This document shows, one piece after another, positions 25,527 through 34,891 of a stretch of DNA of 64,000 nt. Every line of letters starts with the position of its first letter. Within the stretch, counting starts at the first letter, position 1. Position numbers and translations under genes: made by a program. A model generated the notes under the pieces. The model searched no databases. It saw only the letters and a list, made by a program, of their open reading frames with translations, and was not told the DNA's origin. Location: the NCBI RefSeq assembly GCF_013003965.1, contig NZ_CP053069.1:1643419-1707418 (forward strand), given 5' to 3'. The stretch is from Usitatibacter rugosus (GTDB lineage Bacteria > Pseudomonadota > Gammaproteobacteria > Burkholderiales > Usitatibacteraceae).

Positions 25527-26801
25527 ATGTTTCCCGACACGCACACCGTTGCCGCCATCGATCCCGAAGTCTGGAGCGCCATGCAGTCCGAGGGCCGGCG
25601 CCAGGAAACGGGCATCGAGCTGATCGCCTCCGAGAACTACGCCAGCCCCGCGGTGCTCGCCGCACAAGGCAGCGTGCTCACCAACAAGTACGCGGAAGGC
25701 TATCCGGGCAAGCGCTACTACGGCGGCTGCGAATTCGTCGACGTCGTGGAAGCCCTCGCCATCGAGCGCGTGAAGAGGCTCTTCGGCGCCGAATACGCCA
25801 ACGTGCAACCGCACTCCGGCTCGCAGGCGAATCAAGCGGTCTACTTCGCGATGCTCAAGCCCGGCGACACGATCCTCGGCATGTCGCTCGCCGCGGGCGG
25901 CCACCTCACGCATGGTGCCTCCGTCAACCTCTCCGGCAAGATCTTCAACGCGATCACCTACGGGCTGAACGAGAAGGAAGAGCTCGACTACGACCAGGTG
26001 CGCTCGCTCGCCAAGGAGCACAAGCCGAAGATGATCGTGGCGGGCGCCTCGGCCTACGCGCTGAAGACCGACTGGAAGAAATTCCGCGAGATCGCGGACG
26101 AAGTCGGCGCGCTGCTGATGGTCGACATGGCGCACTACGCGGGCCTCGTGGCCGCGGGCGTGTATCCCTCGCCGGTGGGCATCGCCGATTTCGTCACCAG
26201 CACCACGCACAAGACACTGCGCGGGCCGCGCGGCGGCGTGATCCTTGCCTCGGCGCAGCACGAGAAGGCGCTCAACTCGACGATCTTCCCCGGCATCCAG
26301 GGCGGGCCGCTCATGCACGTGATCGCGGCGAAGGCGGTCGCGTTCCACGAAGCGCTGCAGCCGTCGTTCAAGGCGTACCAGGAACAGGTCGCCGTGAACG
26401 CGAAGCTGATGGCCGAGACGCTCACGCAGCGCGGGCTTCGCATCGTGTCCGGGCGCACCGAGAGCCACGTGTTCCTCGTGGACCTGCGCGCGAAGAAGGT
26501 GACGGGCAAGGATGCGGAGGCGCTGCTCGGCCGCGCGCACATCACCGTCAACAAGAACGCGATCCCCAACGATCCGGAAAAGCCCTTCGTCACCAGCGGC
26601 GTGCGCATCGGCTCGCCGGCGATGACCACGCGCGGCTTCAAGGACGCGGAGGCGAAGCTGGTGGCCAACCTCGTGGCCGACGCGCTCGAGGCCGCGGGCA
26701 ACGACGCGGCGATCGCGAAGGTGGGCGAGGCCGTGAACACGTTGTGCGCGAAGTTTCCGGTCTACGGCCCGGCGATGCGCGCCACGTTCGGGATGAAATA
26801 A
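25527..26801 (+). CDS. glyA: Serine hydroxymethyltransferase
   Basis: PLP enzyme converting serine plus tetrahydrofolate to glycine plus 5,10-methylene-THF. The 424-residue protein has the PLP-lysine motif [28 protein letters not shown] and [14 protein letters not shown]. Its ATG is 29 bases after the apbE stop; the sequence GCTAAAATTTCC around that stop resembles a -10 box, so it may have its own promoter. It is followed by nrdR after three bases, a conserved pairing. Confidence 0.98.
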   Translation: MFPDTHTVAAIDPEVWSAMQSEGRRQETGIELIASENYASPAVLAAQGSVLTNKYAEGYPGKRYYGGCEFVDVVEALAIERVKRLFGAEYANVQPHSGSQANQAVYFAMLKPGDTILGMSLAAGGHLTHGASVNLSGKIFNAITYGLNEKEELDYDQVRSLAKEHKPKMIVAGASAYALKTDWKKFREIADEVGALLMVDMAHYAGLVAAGVYPSPVGIADFVTSTTHKTLRGPRGGVILASAQHEKALNSTIFPGIQGGPLMHVIAAKAVAFHEALQPSFKAYQEQVAVNAKLMAETLTQRGLRIVSGRTESHVFLVDLRAKKVTGKDAEALLGRAHITVNKNAIPNDPEKPFVTSGVRIGSPAMTTRGFKDAEAKLVANLVADALEAAGNDAAIAKVGEAVNTLCAKFPVYGPAMRATFGMK

Positions 26802-26804
26802 GCC

Positions 26805-27257
26805 ATGAAGTGCCCCTTCTGCGGCGCCGAGGACACGCAAGTGATCGACTCGCGCGTGAGCGAGGAGGGCGATTCCATCCGCCGCCGGCGCCGCTGCCAG
26901 GTGTGCAACAAGCGCTTCACGACGTACGAGGTGGCGGAGCTGCGCATGCCGCAGATCGTGAAGACCGACGGCGTGCGCGAGGACTTCTCGTCGCCGAAGC
27001 TGCGCACCGGGTTCCAGCGCGCGCTGCACAAGCGCCCCGTGACCACGGAGCTCGTGGACGCGGCCATCACGCGCATCGAGCAGAAGCTGCTCGCGATCGG
27101 CGAACGCGAAATCGATTCCCGCCGCCTGGGCGAGATGGTGATGGAGGAGCTGCGCAAGCTCGACAAGGTTGCGTACATCCGCTTCGCGTCGGTCTACAAG
27201 AGCTTCTCGGACGTCGAGGATTTCCGCGACGCGATTCGGGAAGTGCGGGACAAATGA
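26805..27257 (+). CDS. nrdR: Transcriptional repressor NrdR
   Basis: Zinc-ribbon/ATP-cone repressor of ribonucleotide reductase genes, sensing ATP/dATP. The 150-residue protein starts [17 protein letters not shown]; the zinc Cys pairs are CPFC and CQVC, and the ATP-cone spans about residues 48-140 ([20 protein letters not shown]). It sits between glyA and ribD as in many proteobacteria. NrdR boxes would be expected upstream of nrd operons, none of which is in this window. Confidence 0.97.
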   Translation: MKCPFCGAEDTQVIDSRVSEEGDSIRRRRRCQVCNKRFTTYEVAELRMPQIVKTDGVREDFSSPKLRTGFQRALHKRPVTTELVDAAITRIEQKLLAIGEREIDSRRLGEMVMEELRKLDKVAYIRFASVYKSFSDVEDFRDAIREVRDK

Positions 27258-27312
27258 CGGCTCGTGCCGTCGCTCATTTGGCCCGCATCCCCGAGTCGTC
27301 GGGGATCCACCG

Positions 27313-28413
27313 ATGATGTTCTCCGCCGAAGACCACGTCTTCATGTCGCGCGCCATCGCCCTCACGGCAAAGGGTCGCGACACATCCACGCCCAATCCCA
27401 ACGTCGGCTGCGTCCTCGTGAAGGGCGGCCGCATCATCGGCGAGGGCTGGCACGCGAAGGCGGGCGAGCCGCACGCCGAGGCGAATGCGCTGGCGGCCGC
27501 GAGCGAATCCCCGGAAGGCGCCACCGCCTACGTGACGCTCGAGCCCTGCAGCCACGTGGGCCGCACGCCGCCTTGTGCCGATGCGCTGGTGAAGGCCGGG
27601 GTCGCGCGCGTGCTCGCCGCGCTCGAGGATCCGAACCCGAAGGTGAAGGGGCAGGGCGGGGCCCGGCTTCGGGATGCGGGCATCGGCTACGAGACGGGAT
27701 TGATGGAAGCGCAGGCGCGAGACGCGCATCGCGGCTACCTCACGCGCATGACGAAGGGCCGGCCGTGGATGCGCATCAAGGCCGCGGCTTCGCTCGACGG
27801 GCGTATCGCGCTCGCCAACGGCGAATCGAAATGGATCACGGGCGAAGCCGCGCGCCGCGACGTGCATGCGTTGCGGGCTCGATCCTGCGCAATGCTGACC
27901 GGCATCGGCACCGTGCTGCGTGACGATCCGGAGCTCACCGTGCGCGACGTTCCCAGCTCGCGCCAGCCTCGGCGCATCCTCATCGACAGCCGCCTCGACA
28001 TCGGCCTCGAGGCCCGCCTGCTGCGTGGCGAGCCGCCGATCATCTTCACGGTGAGCGAGGACAAGGCGAAGCGAGCGCTCCTCGAAGGACTCGGTGCCGA
28101 GGTCGTCACCGCGCCGACCGATCCCGCCAAGCCCGGCAAGACCGACCTCGCGGCGATCGCGCGAGCACTGGGCGAGCGGGGCTTCAACGAGGTGACGATC
28201 GAGACGGGCGCCAAGCTGAATGGCTCGCTGCTGGCCGCGGGCGTCATCGACGAGATCGTCCTCTACCTCGCCCCCAGGTTCTTCGGCGACACGGCACAGA
28301 GCCTCTTCGCCTTGCCCGAGTTCACCTCGCTCGAGCAGGCGCTGCGCCCACGTCTCGTCGATGTTCGGCAGGTGGGCGAGGACCTTCGACTGACACTCCG
28401 GATGGAGGGCTGA
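27313..28413 (+). CDS. ribD: Bifunctional diaminohydroxyphosphoribosylaminopyrimidine deaminase/5-amino-6-(5-phosphoribosylamino)uracil reductase
   Basis: Second and third steps of riboflavin synthesis. The 366-residue protein has an N-terminal zinc deaminase with PHAEANAL and VTLEPCSHVGRTPPC, and a C-terminal reductase domain with WITGEAARRDVHALRARS and IETGAKLNGSLLAAGVIDE. The start uses the first of two consecutive ATGs at 27313. A small inverted repeat (ATCCCCGA/TCGGGGAT at 27287-27306) precedes it and may be an mRNA hairpin. No FMN riboswitch was found upstream. It ends one base into ribE. Confidence 0.97.
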   Translation: MMFSAEDHVFMSRAIALTAKGRDTSTPNPNVGCVLVKGGRIIGEGWHAKAGEPHAEANALAAASESPEGATAYVTLEPCSHVGRTPPCADALVKAGVARVLAALEDPNPKVKGQGGARLRDAGIGYETGLMEAQARDAHRGYLTRMTKGRPWMRIKAAASLDGRIALANGESKWITGEAARRDVHALRARSCAMLTGIGTVLRDDPELTVRDVPSSRQPRRILIDSRLDIGLEARLLRGEPPIIFTVSEDKAKRALLEGLGAEVVTAPTDPAKPGKTDLAAIARALGERGFNEVTIETGAKLNGSLLAAGVIDEIVLYLAPRFFGDTAQSLFALPEFTSLEQALRPRLVDVRQVGEDLRLTLRMEG

Positions 28414-29015
28414 TGTTCACCGGCATCGTGACGGCGGTCGGGCGCATCTCGAAAGCGGAGCCGCAGGGCGACGGGATGCGGCTGCGCATCGACGCCAAGG
28501 CGCTCGGCATGGACGACGTGGGACTCGGCGACTCGATCGCGATCCAGGGCGTGTGCCACACCGTGGTCGCGATGGACGCGAACGGGTTTGACGTGGATAC
28601 CTCCCGCGCAACCCTCTTGGTCACGACCGGCCTCGAGGCCGGCCGCGACGTGAACCTGGAGAAATCGCTGCGCCTGTCCGATCGCCTCGGCGGTCACCTG
28701 ATGCAAGGTCACGTGGACGGCGTCGGCACGGTCACGGCATTCGAGGACGTCGGCGGAAGCTGGCGCCTGGAGGTCGAGGCGCCCGCGGCGCTGGGCCGCT
28801 ACATCGCGAAGAAGGGCTCGATCGCGATCGACGGAGTAAGTCTTACTGTGAATTCGGTAGAAGGTTCGCGCTTCGAAGTGAACATCATTCCGCACACGCG
28901 CGCCGTGACCACTTTCCGGAACCTCGCGCGCGGCTCGCGAGTCAACGTGGAGGTCGACATGGTCGCGCGATACCTCGAGCGGCTGTCCCTTCCGGGAAGC
29001 GGCGAGCGGGCCTGA
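28413..29015 (+). CDS. ribE: Riboflavin synthase alpha subunit
   Basis: Dismutates two 6,7-dimethyl-8-ribityllumazine molecules to riboflavin. The 200-residue protein is a tandem lumazine-binding repeat: MFTGIVTAVG opens the first barrel and GGHLMQGHVDGVG the second, with SIAIDGVSLTV completing it. It starts at the ribD stop (overlap by one base), so the two are coupled. The operon is interrupted immediately afterwards by the exported gene at 29054. Confidence 0.97.
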   Translation: MFTGIVTAVGRISKAEPQGDGMRLRIDAKALGMDDVGLGDSIAIQGVCHTVVAMDANGFDVDTSRATLLVTTGLEAGRDVNLEKSLRLSDRLGGHLMQGHVDGVGTVTAFEDVGGSWRLEVEAPAALGRYIAKKGSIAIDGVSLTVNSVEGSRFEVNIIPHTRAVTTFRNLARGSRVNVEVDMVARYLERLSLPGSGERA

Positions 29016-29053
29016 CCGTCACGCCGGACGTCCCGGCGCACACGGAGGTCCGC

Positions 29054-29851
29054 ATGAAGAAGCTCCTGCAGTCGGTGGCGTTCGTCGCCGCCATCCTTTC
29101 CACGGCCGCGCAGGCCACCTCGTTCGCCACCGACACCAGCGACGCCTGGTACAACCCGAACGAATCGGGCTGGGGCCTGACCATCGCGCAGCAGAACGAC
29201 ACGCTGTTCGCCGTGCTCTATCTCTACGGGCCGGGCAACCAGGCGACGTGGTTCGTGGCCCCGAGCATGCCGTTCTCCGGCGTCACCGCGTCGGGGACCA
29301 CGTACACGGGCACGCTCTACCAGACGACCGGGACGCCGTACACCACGCTGCAGTTCGATCCGGCATCGGTCACCAGGCGCGCGGTGGGCACGGCCACGTT
29401 CACGCTCACCAACCTCACGACCGGGACGATCGCGTATTCGATCGACAATGTCGCCGTGGTGAAGCCCGTGACGCGGCTCACGTGGCTCTCGAACATCATG
29501 ACGGGCAACTTCCTCGGCGGGCGGGTCGGCACGTACAGCGGCTGTCCGGCCGGGGGCGATTCCGGCTACCGCGAGGAGCCGGGTACCTGGGCCATCCAGC
29601 ACGACGCCAACGGCGTGCAGATGACGTTCGCCGGCGCCGCGGCAAGCTGCACGTACGCGGGCCCCTATGCCCAGGGCGGGCATTTCGGATTCGTGACGGG
29701 CAATTTCACCTGCACCAACGGCACGTCGGGCAACTTCCAGGCCTTCGAGGTGAACGCGCAGGTCACCGCACTTTCCGCACGCCTCACCAGTACGGCGGGC
29801 AACGGTTGCGCCTATGACGGACGAATCGCGGGCGCAAGACGCACTCCGTAG
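29054..29851 (+). CDS. Exported protein of unknown function with WYNPNESGWG motif
   Basis: A 265-residue protein with a clear signal peptide (1-21, ending AAQA). The mature start holds DAWYNPNESGWGLTIAQQND, a motif I associate only loosely with exported proteins of Lysobacter/Usitatibacter-type bacteria. The rest is rich in Thr/Gly with beta-strand character and four Cys (CPAG, SCTY, TCTN, GCAY) that could form two disulphides. It is on the same strand inside the riboflavin operon, 38 bases after ribE and 36 before the ribB-like gene, with its own Shine-Dalgarno. It is not a known riboflavin enzyme, and its function cannot be inferred. Confidence 0.75.
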   Translation: MKKLLQSVAFVAAILSTAAQATSFATDTSDAWYNPNESGWGLTIAQQNDTLFAVLYLYGPGNQATWFVAPSMPFSGVTASGTTYTGTLYQTTGTPYTTLQFDPASVTRRAVGTATFTLTNLTTGTIAYSIDNVAVVKPVTRLTWLSNIMTGNFLGGRVGTYSGCPAGGDSGYREEPGTWAIQHDANGVQMTFAGAAASCTYAGPYAQGGHFGFVTGNFTCTNGTSGNFQAFEVNAQVTALSARLTSTAGNGCAYDGRIAGARRTP

Positions 29852-29887
29852 GGTGGAGGGCGTGGGAATCGGGCAAAATAGCGGTCT

Positions 29888-31000
29888 ATGGCCATCGCAT
29901 CCACGCCCGAAATCATCGAAGAGCTCCGGCTCGGCCGCATGGTCGTGCTGGTGGACGAGGAAGACCGTGAAAACGAGGGGGATATCGTCCTCGCCGCGGA
30001 CTTCGTCACGCCCGAGGCGATCAACTTCATGGCCACGCACGCGCGCGGCTTGATCTGCCTTACCCTCACCGAGGAGCGCTGCCGGCAGTTGAACCTCTCG
30101 CTGATGGTGAACGACAACCGCACCCGCTACGGCACGGCGTTCACCGCGTCGATCGAGGCGGCTACCGGCGTGACGACCGGCATCTCCGCCGCCGATCGTG
30201 CTCGCACCGTCCGCGTCGCCACCGCGAAGCATGTGAGCCCGTCGGACATCGTCCAGCCCGGCCACATCTTCCCGATCATGGCGCAGAAGGGCGGCGTGCT
30301 CGTGCGTGCCGGCCACACCGAAGCCGGCTGCGACCTGCCCGAGATGGCCGGCCTCACGCCCGCCTCGGTGATCTGCGAGGTGATGAAGGCCGATGGCGAG
30401 ATGGCCCGACTGCCCGACCTCATCGAGTTCGCGCGCGAGCACGGCCTGAAGCTCGGCACCATCACCGACCTGATCCGCCACCGCCTCGAGACCGAGAAGC
30501 TGGTCGAGCGCGTGTCGGAGAAGGCCATCAACACGCCTTACGGCCCGTTCCGCCTCGTCGTGTACCACGACACCGCGGCCGACGAGATGCACTACGCCCT
30601 GGTGCGTGGCCAGCCCGCTCCCGACCGTCCAGTGCTGGTCCGCGTGCACGAGCCGTTCGTCTCGCTCGACGCGTTCGATTTCGATTCCACGCGCCACGCC
30701 TATTCGGTGCAGGACGCCATGCGCATCGTCGCCCACCAGAAGGAGGGCGTGATCGTGCTTCTGCGCCGCCCCGAGGACACGGCCGAGACGCTGGATCGCC
30801 TCACCGGCTCGTCGCGCGCGCAACCGCGCAAGTGGGACCCGCGCCTGCACGGCATCGGAGCCCAGATCCTGAAGGACCTCGGCGTGGGCCGCATGCGCGT
30901 GCTCGCGCGGCCGAAGAAGATCCCGAGCATGGCGGGCTTCGGGCTCGAGGTCGTCGAGTACGTCGCACCGGGAGACGCAAGCCTCTCGAAGGTCGGGTAG
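29888..31000 (+). CDS. ribB: 3,4-dihydroxy-2-butanone 4-phosphate synthase fused to degenerate GTP cyclohydrolase II-like domain (RibBX)
   Basis: The 370-residue protein has an N-terminal RibB domain (about 1-205) with DEEDRENEGD, THARGLICLTL and PGHIFPIMAQKGGVLVRAGHTEA, which makes the four-carbon unit of riboflavin. The C-terminal half has GTP cyclohydrolase II order (PFRLVVYHD, VRVHEPF) but lacks the zinc Cys residues and the CDCG core of active RibA; the C-terminal half contains no Cys at all. It therefore looks like the RibBX form, in which only the RibB reaction is expected. A genuine ribA would be needed elsewhere. Confidence 0.93.
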   Translation: MAIASTPEIIEELRLGRMVVLVDEEDRENEGDIVLAADFVTPEAINFMATHARGLICLTLTEERCRQLNLSLMVNDNRTRYGTAFTASIEAATGVTTGISAADRARTVRVATAKHVSPSDIVQPGHIFPIMAQKGGVLVRAGHTEAGCDLPEMAGLTPASVICEVMKADGEMARLPDLIEFAREHGLKLGTITDLIRHRLETEKLVERVSEKAINTPYGPFRLVVYHDTAADEMHYALVRGQPAPDRPVLVRVHEPFVSLDAFDFDSTRHAYSVQDAMRIVAHQKEGVIVLLRRPEDTAETLDRLTGSSRAQPRKWDPRLHGIGAQILKDLGVGRMRVLARPKKIPSMAGFGLEVVEYVAPGDASLSKVG

Positions 31001-31009
31001 GAGCCAGCC

Positions 31010-31480
31010 ATGACCGTCGTCACGCCGGAACTCAAAGGCGCGGGCCTCCGCGTGGGCATCGCGTGGAGCCGCTTCAACGAGGAGATCGTGCGCGAGCTCC
31101 TCACCGCCTGCGACCGCCAGCTGGTCGAGCTGGGTGTCGCCGCGGAGGACATCGACGTGGTCTCGGTGCCGGGCGCCCTCGAGCTGCCGCTGGCACTCCA
31201 GGCCCTCGCACTCGAGCGCCGCGGCTTCGCGCATCGCTATGACGCGCTCGTCGCACTGGGTGCCGTGGTGCGCGGCGAGACCTATCATTTCGAGGTGGTC
31301 GCCAACGAAAGCGCGCGCGGCATCGTCGAGGTGCAGCTCGAGACCGGCATCCCCATCGCCAACGCCGTGCTCACCACGAACGACGAGGCGCAGGCGAAGG
31401 AGCGCGCCGCCGTGAAGGGCGCCGAGGCGGCGAGGGTGGCCGTCGAGATGGCGAACCTCATGCGGGCGATCGGTCCATGA
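31010..31480 (+). CDS. ribH: 6,7-dimethyl-8-ribityllumazine synthase
   Basis: Lumazine synthase, penultimate step of riboflavin synthesis, normally a 60-mer or smaller shell. The 156-residue protein has the family [50 protein letters not shown] and [13 protein letters not shown]. It follows the RibBX gene by nine bases and overlaps nusB (ATGA), the standard ribH-nusB coupling in proteobacteria. Confidence 0.97.
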   Translation: MTVVTPELKGAGLRVGIAWSRFNEEIVRELLTACDRQLVELGVAAEDIDVVSVPGALELPLALQALALERRGFAHRYDALVALGAVVRGETYHFEVVANESARGIVEVQLETGIPIANAVLTTNDEAQAKERAAVKGAEAARVAVEMANLMRAIGP

Positions 31481-31917
31481 AGATCCCGCCGCGCCGCCGC
31501 GCCCGCGAAGTGGCCCTGCAGGGCCTCTACCAATGGCAGGTCAATCCGGCGAGCCTCTCCGTGCTGCTGGAGAACCTCTCCGAGCTCGAGCACTACGGTA
31601 GCGCCGACAACGACTTCCTGCGTACGCTCCTGGGCGGCGTGCTGAAAGAGCACGTGTCCCTCGAGGCGAGGGTGAAGCCCTTCGTCGACCGCAAGTGGTC
31701 GGAGGTGACGCCGGTGGAGAAGGCGATCCTGCTGATCGGCGCCTTCGAGCTCGTGCACATGCCCGAAGTGCCGTACCGGGTCACGATCAACGAGGGGATC
31801 GAGCTCGCGAAACGATTCGGCGGCACCGATGGTCACAAGTACGTGAACGGCATCCTCGACAAGCTCGCCGCCGAGGTCCGCCCCGACGAGATCAAGGCCC
31901 GGACGAAGACCGCATGA
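31477..31917 (+). CDS. nusB: Transcription antitermination factor NusB
   Basis: RNA-binding protein that with NusE (S10) promotes antitermination of rRNA operons. The 146-residue all-helical protein starts [21 protein letters not shown], the conserved N-terminal arginine-rich motif, and has [33 protein letters not shown] at the C-terminus. It overlaps both ribH and thiL by ATGA. Confidence 0.97.
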   Translation: MKIPPRRRAREVALQGLYQWQVNPASLSVLLENLSELEHYGSADNDFLRTLLGGVLKEHVSLEARVKPFVDRKWSEVTPVEKAILLIGAFELVHMPEVPYRVTINEGIELAKRFGGTDGHKYVNGILDKLAAEVRPDEIKARTKTA

Positions 31918-32897
31918 CGACCCAGACCGAAAAGCTCACCTCCGAGTTCGACCTCATCGCGCGCCACTTCACGCGGCCGGCGGCCAACGCCGTGCTGGGC
32001 GTGGGCGACGATGCCGCGCTCATCGACGTCTCCAACGGCATGGACCTCGCCGTCTCGACCGACACGATGGTCTCGGGCACGCACTTCTTCCCCGACGTGG
32101 ATCCCGAGAACCTCGGCCACAAGTCGCTCGCGGTGAACCTCTCGGACATGGCCGCCATGGGCGCCATGCCGTACTGGGCCACGCTGGCGCTCACGCTGCC
32201 TTCGGTGGACCACGACTGGCTCGCGGCATTCGCGAAGGGCTTCTTCGACCTCGCCGAGGAATTCAACGTCTCGCTGATCGGCGGCGATACGACGCGGGGT
32301 CCGCTCGCGATGACGGTCACGATCATGGGCGAGGTGCCCGCGGGCGCGGCGCTGCGCCGCGGCGGTGCCAAGGCCGGCCACGACATCTGGGTCTCGGGCT
32401 CCGTGGGCGATGCGGCGCTCGCCGTCGCCCACCGGCACGGCAAGGTGGTGCTCGCCGAGGCGGACTATCGCGAGGCCGTGATGCGCCTCTACGAACCCAC
32501 GCCGCGCGTGGCCCTGGGCCAGGCGCTGCGCGGCCTCGCCACCAGTGCCATCGACATCTCCGACGGCCTGCTCGCCGACATCCACCACATCTGCCGCCTC
32601 TCGAACGTGGGCGCGAAGGTGGAGCTGCCATTGATCCCGGTCTCGGCGATCGGCCGCAAGCACATCGGGCTGAAGGAAGGCCTCACCGCCATCGTGGCGG
32701 GAGGCGACGACTACGAGCTCTGCTTCACCGCGGCGTCCAACTCGCGCGAGTCGATCGCCGAGCTCGCCGAGATCCTCGGCGTGCCCCTCACGCGCATCGG
32801 CACGGTCTCCCGCGGCAAGGGTGTCAGCCTCGTCGACGCCGGCGGCAAGGCCGTGGCCCTCGATGGCTACGGCTTCGACCATTTCGCGGCGTCCTGA
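31914..32897 (+). CDS. thiL: Thiamine-monophosphate kinase
   Basis: Phosphorylates thiamine monophosphate to thiamine diphosphate in the last step of cofactor synthesis. The 327-residue protein carries the GVGDDAALID and SLIGGDTTRGPLAMTVTIMGEVP motifs, VSTDTMVSGTHF, and the AIDISDGLLADIHHI and GGDDYELCFTA signatures of the PurM/ThiL fold. It overlaps nusB (ATGA) and the proposed pgpA start by about 35 bases. Confidence 0.97.
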   Translation: MTTQTEKLTSEFDLIARHFTRPAANAVLGVGDDAALIDVSNGMDLAVSTDTMVSGTHFFPDVDPENLGHKSLAVNLSDMAAMGAMPYWATLALTLPSVDHDWLAAFAKGFFDLAEEFNVSLIGGDTTRGPLAMTVTIMGEVPAGAALRRGGAKAGHDIWVSGSVGDAALAVAHRHGKVVLAEADYREAVMRLYEPTPRVALGQALRGLATSAIDISDGLLADIHHICRLSNVGAKVELPLIPVSAIGRKHIGLKEGLTAIVAGGDDYELCFTAASNSRESIAELAEILGVPLTRIGTVSRGKGVSLVDAGGKAVALDGYGFDHFAAS

Positions 32898-33375
32898 CGC
32901 GCGGTTCCTGCTCGCGCATCCGGCGCACTTCATCGCGCTGGGGTTCGGCGCGGGCCTGGCACCGAAAGCACCGGGCACCTTCGGCACCGTTGTCGGCCTG
33001 CTGCTGTGCTGGGCGCTGCAGCCCTTCCTCCCTCCGCTCGCCATCGCGCTCCTCGCGATCCCGCTCTTCCTCGTCGGCATCTGGGCGTGCGGCGTCACGG
33101 GCCGCGCGCTCGGCGTGATGGATTCGGGCTCGATCGTGTGGGACGAAGTCGTGGCGTTCCTGCCGCTCGCCGCGTTCGCCGCCACGATCGGCCCGCAGGT
33201 CTTCGCCTTCGTGCTCTTCCGGCTCTTCGATATCTGGAAGCCGTTCCCGATCCGCCAGCTCGAGAAACGAATCCCGGGCGGCCTGGGCGTGATGGCCGAC
33301 GATGTGCTCGCGGCTCTCTACGCCTTCATCTGTTTCTACCTCACGTACGCGAGCCTGGCTCGCCTGCCCGCATGA
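32863..33375 (+). CDS. pgpA: Phosphatidylglycerophosphatase A
   Basis: Membrane enzyme that dephosphorylates phosphatidylglycerol phosphate in the inner membrane. The 170-residue protein has the typical HPAHFIALGFGAGLAPKAPGTFGT opening, IVWDEVVAF, FRLFDIWKP and the terminal VMADDVLAAL acidic motif, with about four membrane spans. The start at 32863 overlaps thiL by 35 bases; a start just after the thiL stop is possible but leaves no good initiation codon. It is coupled to the GDPD gene by ATGA. Confidence 0.94.
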   Translation: MATASTISRRPDARFLLAHPAHFIALGFGAGLAPKAPGTFGTVVGLLLCWALQPFLPPLAIALLAIPLFLVGIWACGVTGRALGVMDSGSIVWDEVVAFLPLAAFAATIGPQVFAFVLFRLFDIWKPFPIRQLEKRIPGGLGVMADDVLAALYAFICFYLTYASLARLPA

Positions 33376-34133
33376 ACAAACCCTGGCCTTATCCGAAGCT
33401 GGTCGCCCACCGCGGCGGCGGCACGCTCGCTCCCGAGAACACGATCGCGGCCTTCAAGCTCGGACAGGAGCTGGGTTATCTCGCCGCCGAGTTCGACGTG
33501 AAGCTCTCGCGCGACGGCGTGGCGATGCTGCTGCACGACTCGACGCTCGAGCGCACCACCAGCGGCAAGGGCGATGCCGCGAAGTTGGACTGGCGCGATC
33601 TCGCCGCGCTCGACGCGGGGGCCTGGCACTCGGCGCCCTTCAAGGACGAGCGCATCCCGCGCTTCGACGAGGTCGCCCGCCTGCTGCAGTCGAAGAAGAC
33701 CATCGCCCACGTCGAGATCAAGCCCAGCCCGGGACGCGAGAAGGAAACGGGGCTGCACGTGGCCGCGCTCGCCGCCGAGTTGTGGAAGGGCGCTCCGGTG
33801 GCACCCCTGCTCTCGTCGTTCTCCTTCGAGGCGCTCTCGTCCGCGCAGGTGATGGCGCCGGAGCTGCCGCGCGGCTGGCTCACCAAGCAGATCGGCGAGC
33901 TCGACTGGACGCGACTCGAGGCGCTCGATGCGACCTCGGTGCACACGAACCACGAGTACCTGGAGCGCGCGCTCATCGACCGCCTGCACGAGCTCGGCAT
34001 CCGGGTGATGGCCTATACGGTGAACGACGTGGCGCGCGCGAAGGATCTCTTCGCGATGGGCGTGGACGGGATGTTCACGGACAACCTGCGCGAGTTCGCG
34101 CAGGCCTTCCCGGACGCGGTGCGCCCGGGCTAG
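33372..34133 (+). CDS. ugpQ: Glycerophosphodiester phosphodiesterase
   Basis: Hydrolyses glycerophosphodiesters to glycerol 3-phosphate and alcohol. The 253-residue protein starts LVAHRGGGTLAPENTIAAF (HRG and PENT are the catalytic motifs), with EFDVKLSRDGVAMLLHD and HVEIKP in order. It has no signal peptide, so it fits the cytosolic UgpQ type. It is coupled to pgpA by ATGA, linking two phospholipid-turnover genes. Its stop and that of the convergent next gene share the palindrome CTAG. Confidence 0.95.
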   Translation: MNKPWPYPKLVAHRGGGTLAPENTIAAFKLGQELGYLAAEFDVKLSRDGVAMLLHDSTLERTTSGKGDAAKLDWRDLAALDAGAWHSAPFKDERIPRFDEVARLLQSKKTIAHVEIKPSPGREKETGLHVAALAAELWKGAPVAPLLSSFSFEALSSAQVMAPELPRGWLTKQIGELDWTRLEALDATSVHTNHEYLERALIDRLHELGIRVMAYTVNDVARAKDLFAMGVDGMFTDNLREFAQAFPDAVRPG

Positions 34134-34765
34134 CCGCCGATCAGCTTCTTCGCGGCCTTGTGGAAGGCCTTGGCCTTCGCGCGGCCGGCCGTCGACTCGA
34201 TCGGCCCCACGACCAGGTCCACCCAGCGGGCGAGGTCGTCGCGGTTGCGGCAGTTGCCGAGCGCGACGCCGGCCTTGCCCGTCTCCATGCCCAGCGCCTC
34301 GACAAGCAAGTCCTGCAGCTTGAACTTCACGGGCGAGTTGTATTCGACCGCTTCGGGCGGCACGGCGGGCCTGGGCGCCGCGGGCTTGTGAGCAGCGGGG
34401 GCCGGGGCGTGGTGCTCGGGTTTGGGGGCCACGGGTTCGGGCCTCGGCGCCGGAGCCGGAGCGGGTGCGGCAGGGCGGGGCGCGTGCTGCACCGGTGCGG
34501 GCTCCGGAATGGGAGCGGTGAGCGGCGCGGTGGTGACGGCCTCGTCGGAGGTGACGTCGGTGATGAAGCCTTCCTTCTCCAGCTCCTCGACATGACCCAC
34601 GAAGGCCTCGGCCATCTCGCCGGCTTCCTCGATCAGCTCGTCCATGGTGCGGATGCCGTCGATGCGGATCAGGGCCTGGCGTAGCCGGGACCCCAGCTTG
34701 TGGGCGCGGGTCTCGATTTCCTGGATGCCCTTGGCGGACTTGGCGTAGATGGTTTCGGGAGTCAT
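34130..34765 (-). CDS. Conserved hypothetical protein with Pro/Ala-rich linker
   Basis: A 211-residue soluble protein of unknown function. Residues 1-75 are helical (TIYAKSAKGIQEIETRAHKL, LRQALIRIDGIRTMDEL), residues about 80-140 form a low-complexity Pro/Ala/His linker, and a compact C-terminal region (about 145-211, FKLQDLLVEALGMETGKAG) ends in basic helices. The N-terminal part recalls helical bundles of bacterial regulators, but I recognise no named domain. It converges with the GDPD gene, sharing the CTAG stop palindrome. Confidence 0.7.
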   Translation of the reverse strand: MTPETIYAKSAKGIQEIETRAHKLGSRLRQALIRIDGIRTMDELIEEAGEMAEAFVGHVEELEKEGFITDVTSDEAVTTAPLTAPIPEPAPVQHAPRPAAPAPAPAPRPEPVAPKPEHHAPAPAAHKPAAPRPAVPPEAVEYNSPVKFKLQDLLVEALGMETGKAGVALGNCRNRDDLARWVDLVVGPIESTAGRAKAKAFHKAAKKLIGG

Positions 34766-34891
34766 TCGGAATACCGGTGGCAGGTCGCGCGGATTATTTC
34801 ACACGCCACCTCTTCCAACAAACGCACGTCCTGGTTACGGAATTGCGTCAGGGAGTTCAGGCAGCTTTCTAAAGCCTATTCTTTGGAAAAC

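Noticed and set aside
27287-27306. The ATCCCCGA/TCGGGGAT dyad before ribD as a terminator.
   Set aside because: There is no U-tract and the genes look co-transcribed, so it was kept only as a note in the ribD entry.
29852-29887. An FMN riboswitch before the ribB-like gene.
   Set aside because: The gap is too short and lacks the RFN core sequences; no RFN element was seen before ribD or ribE either.
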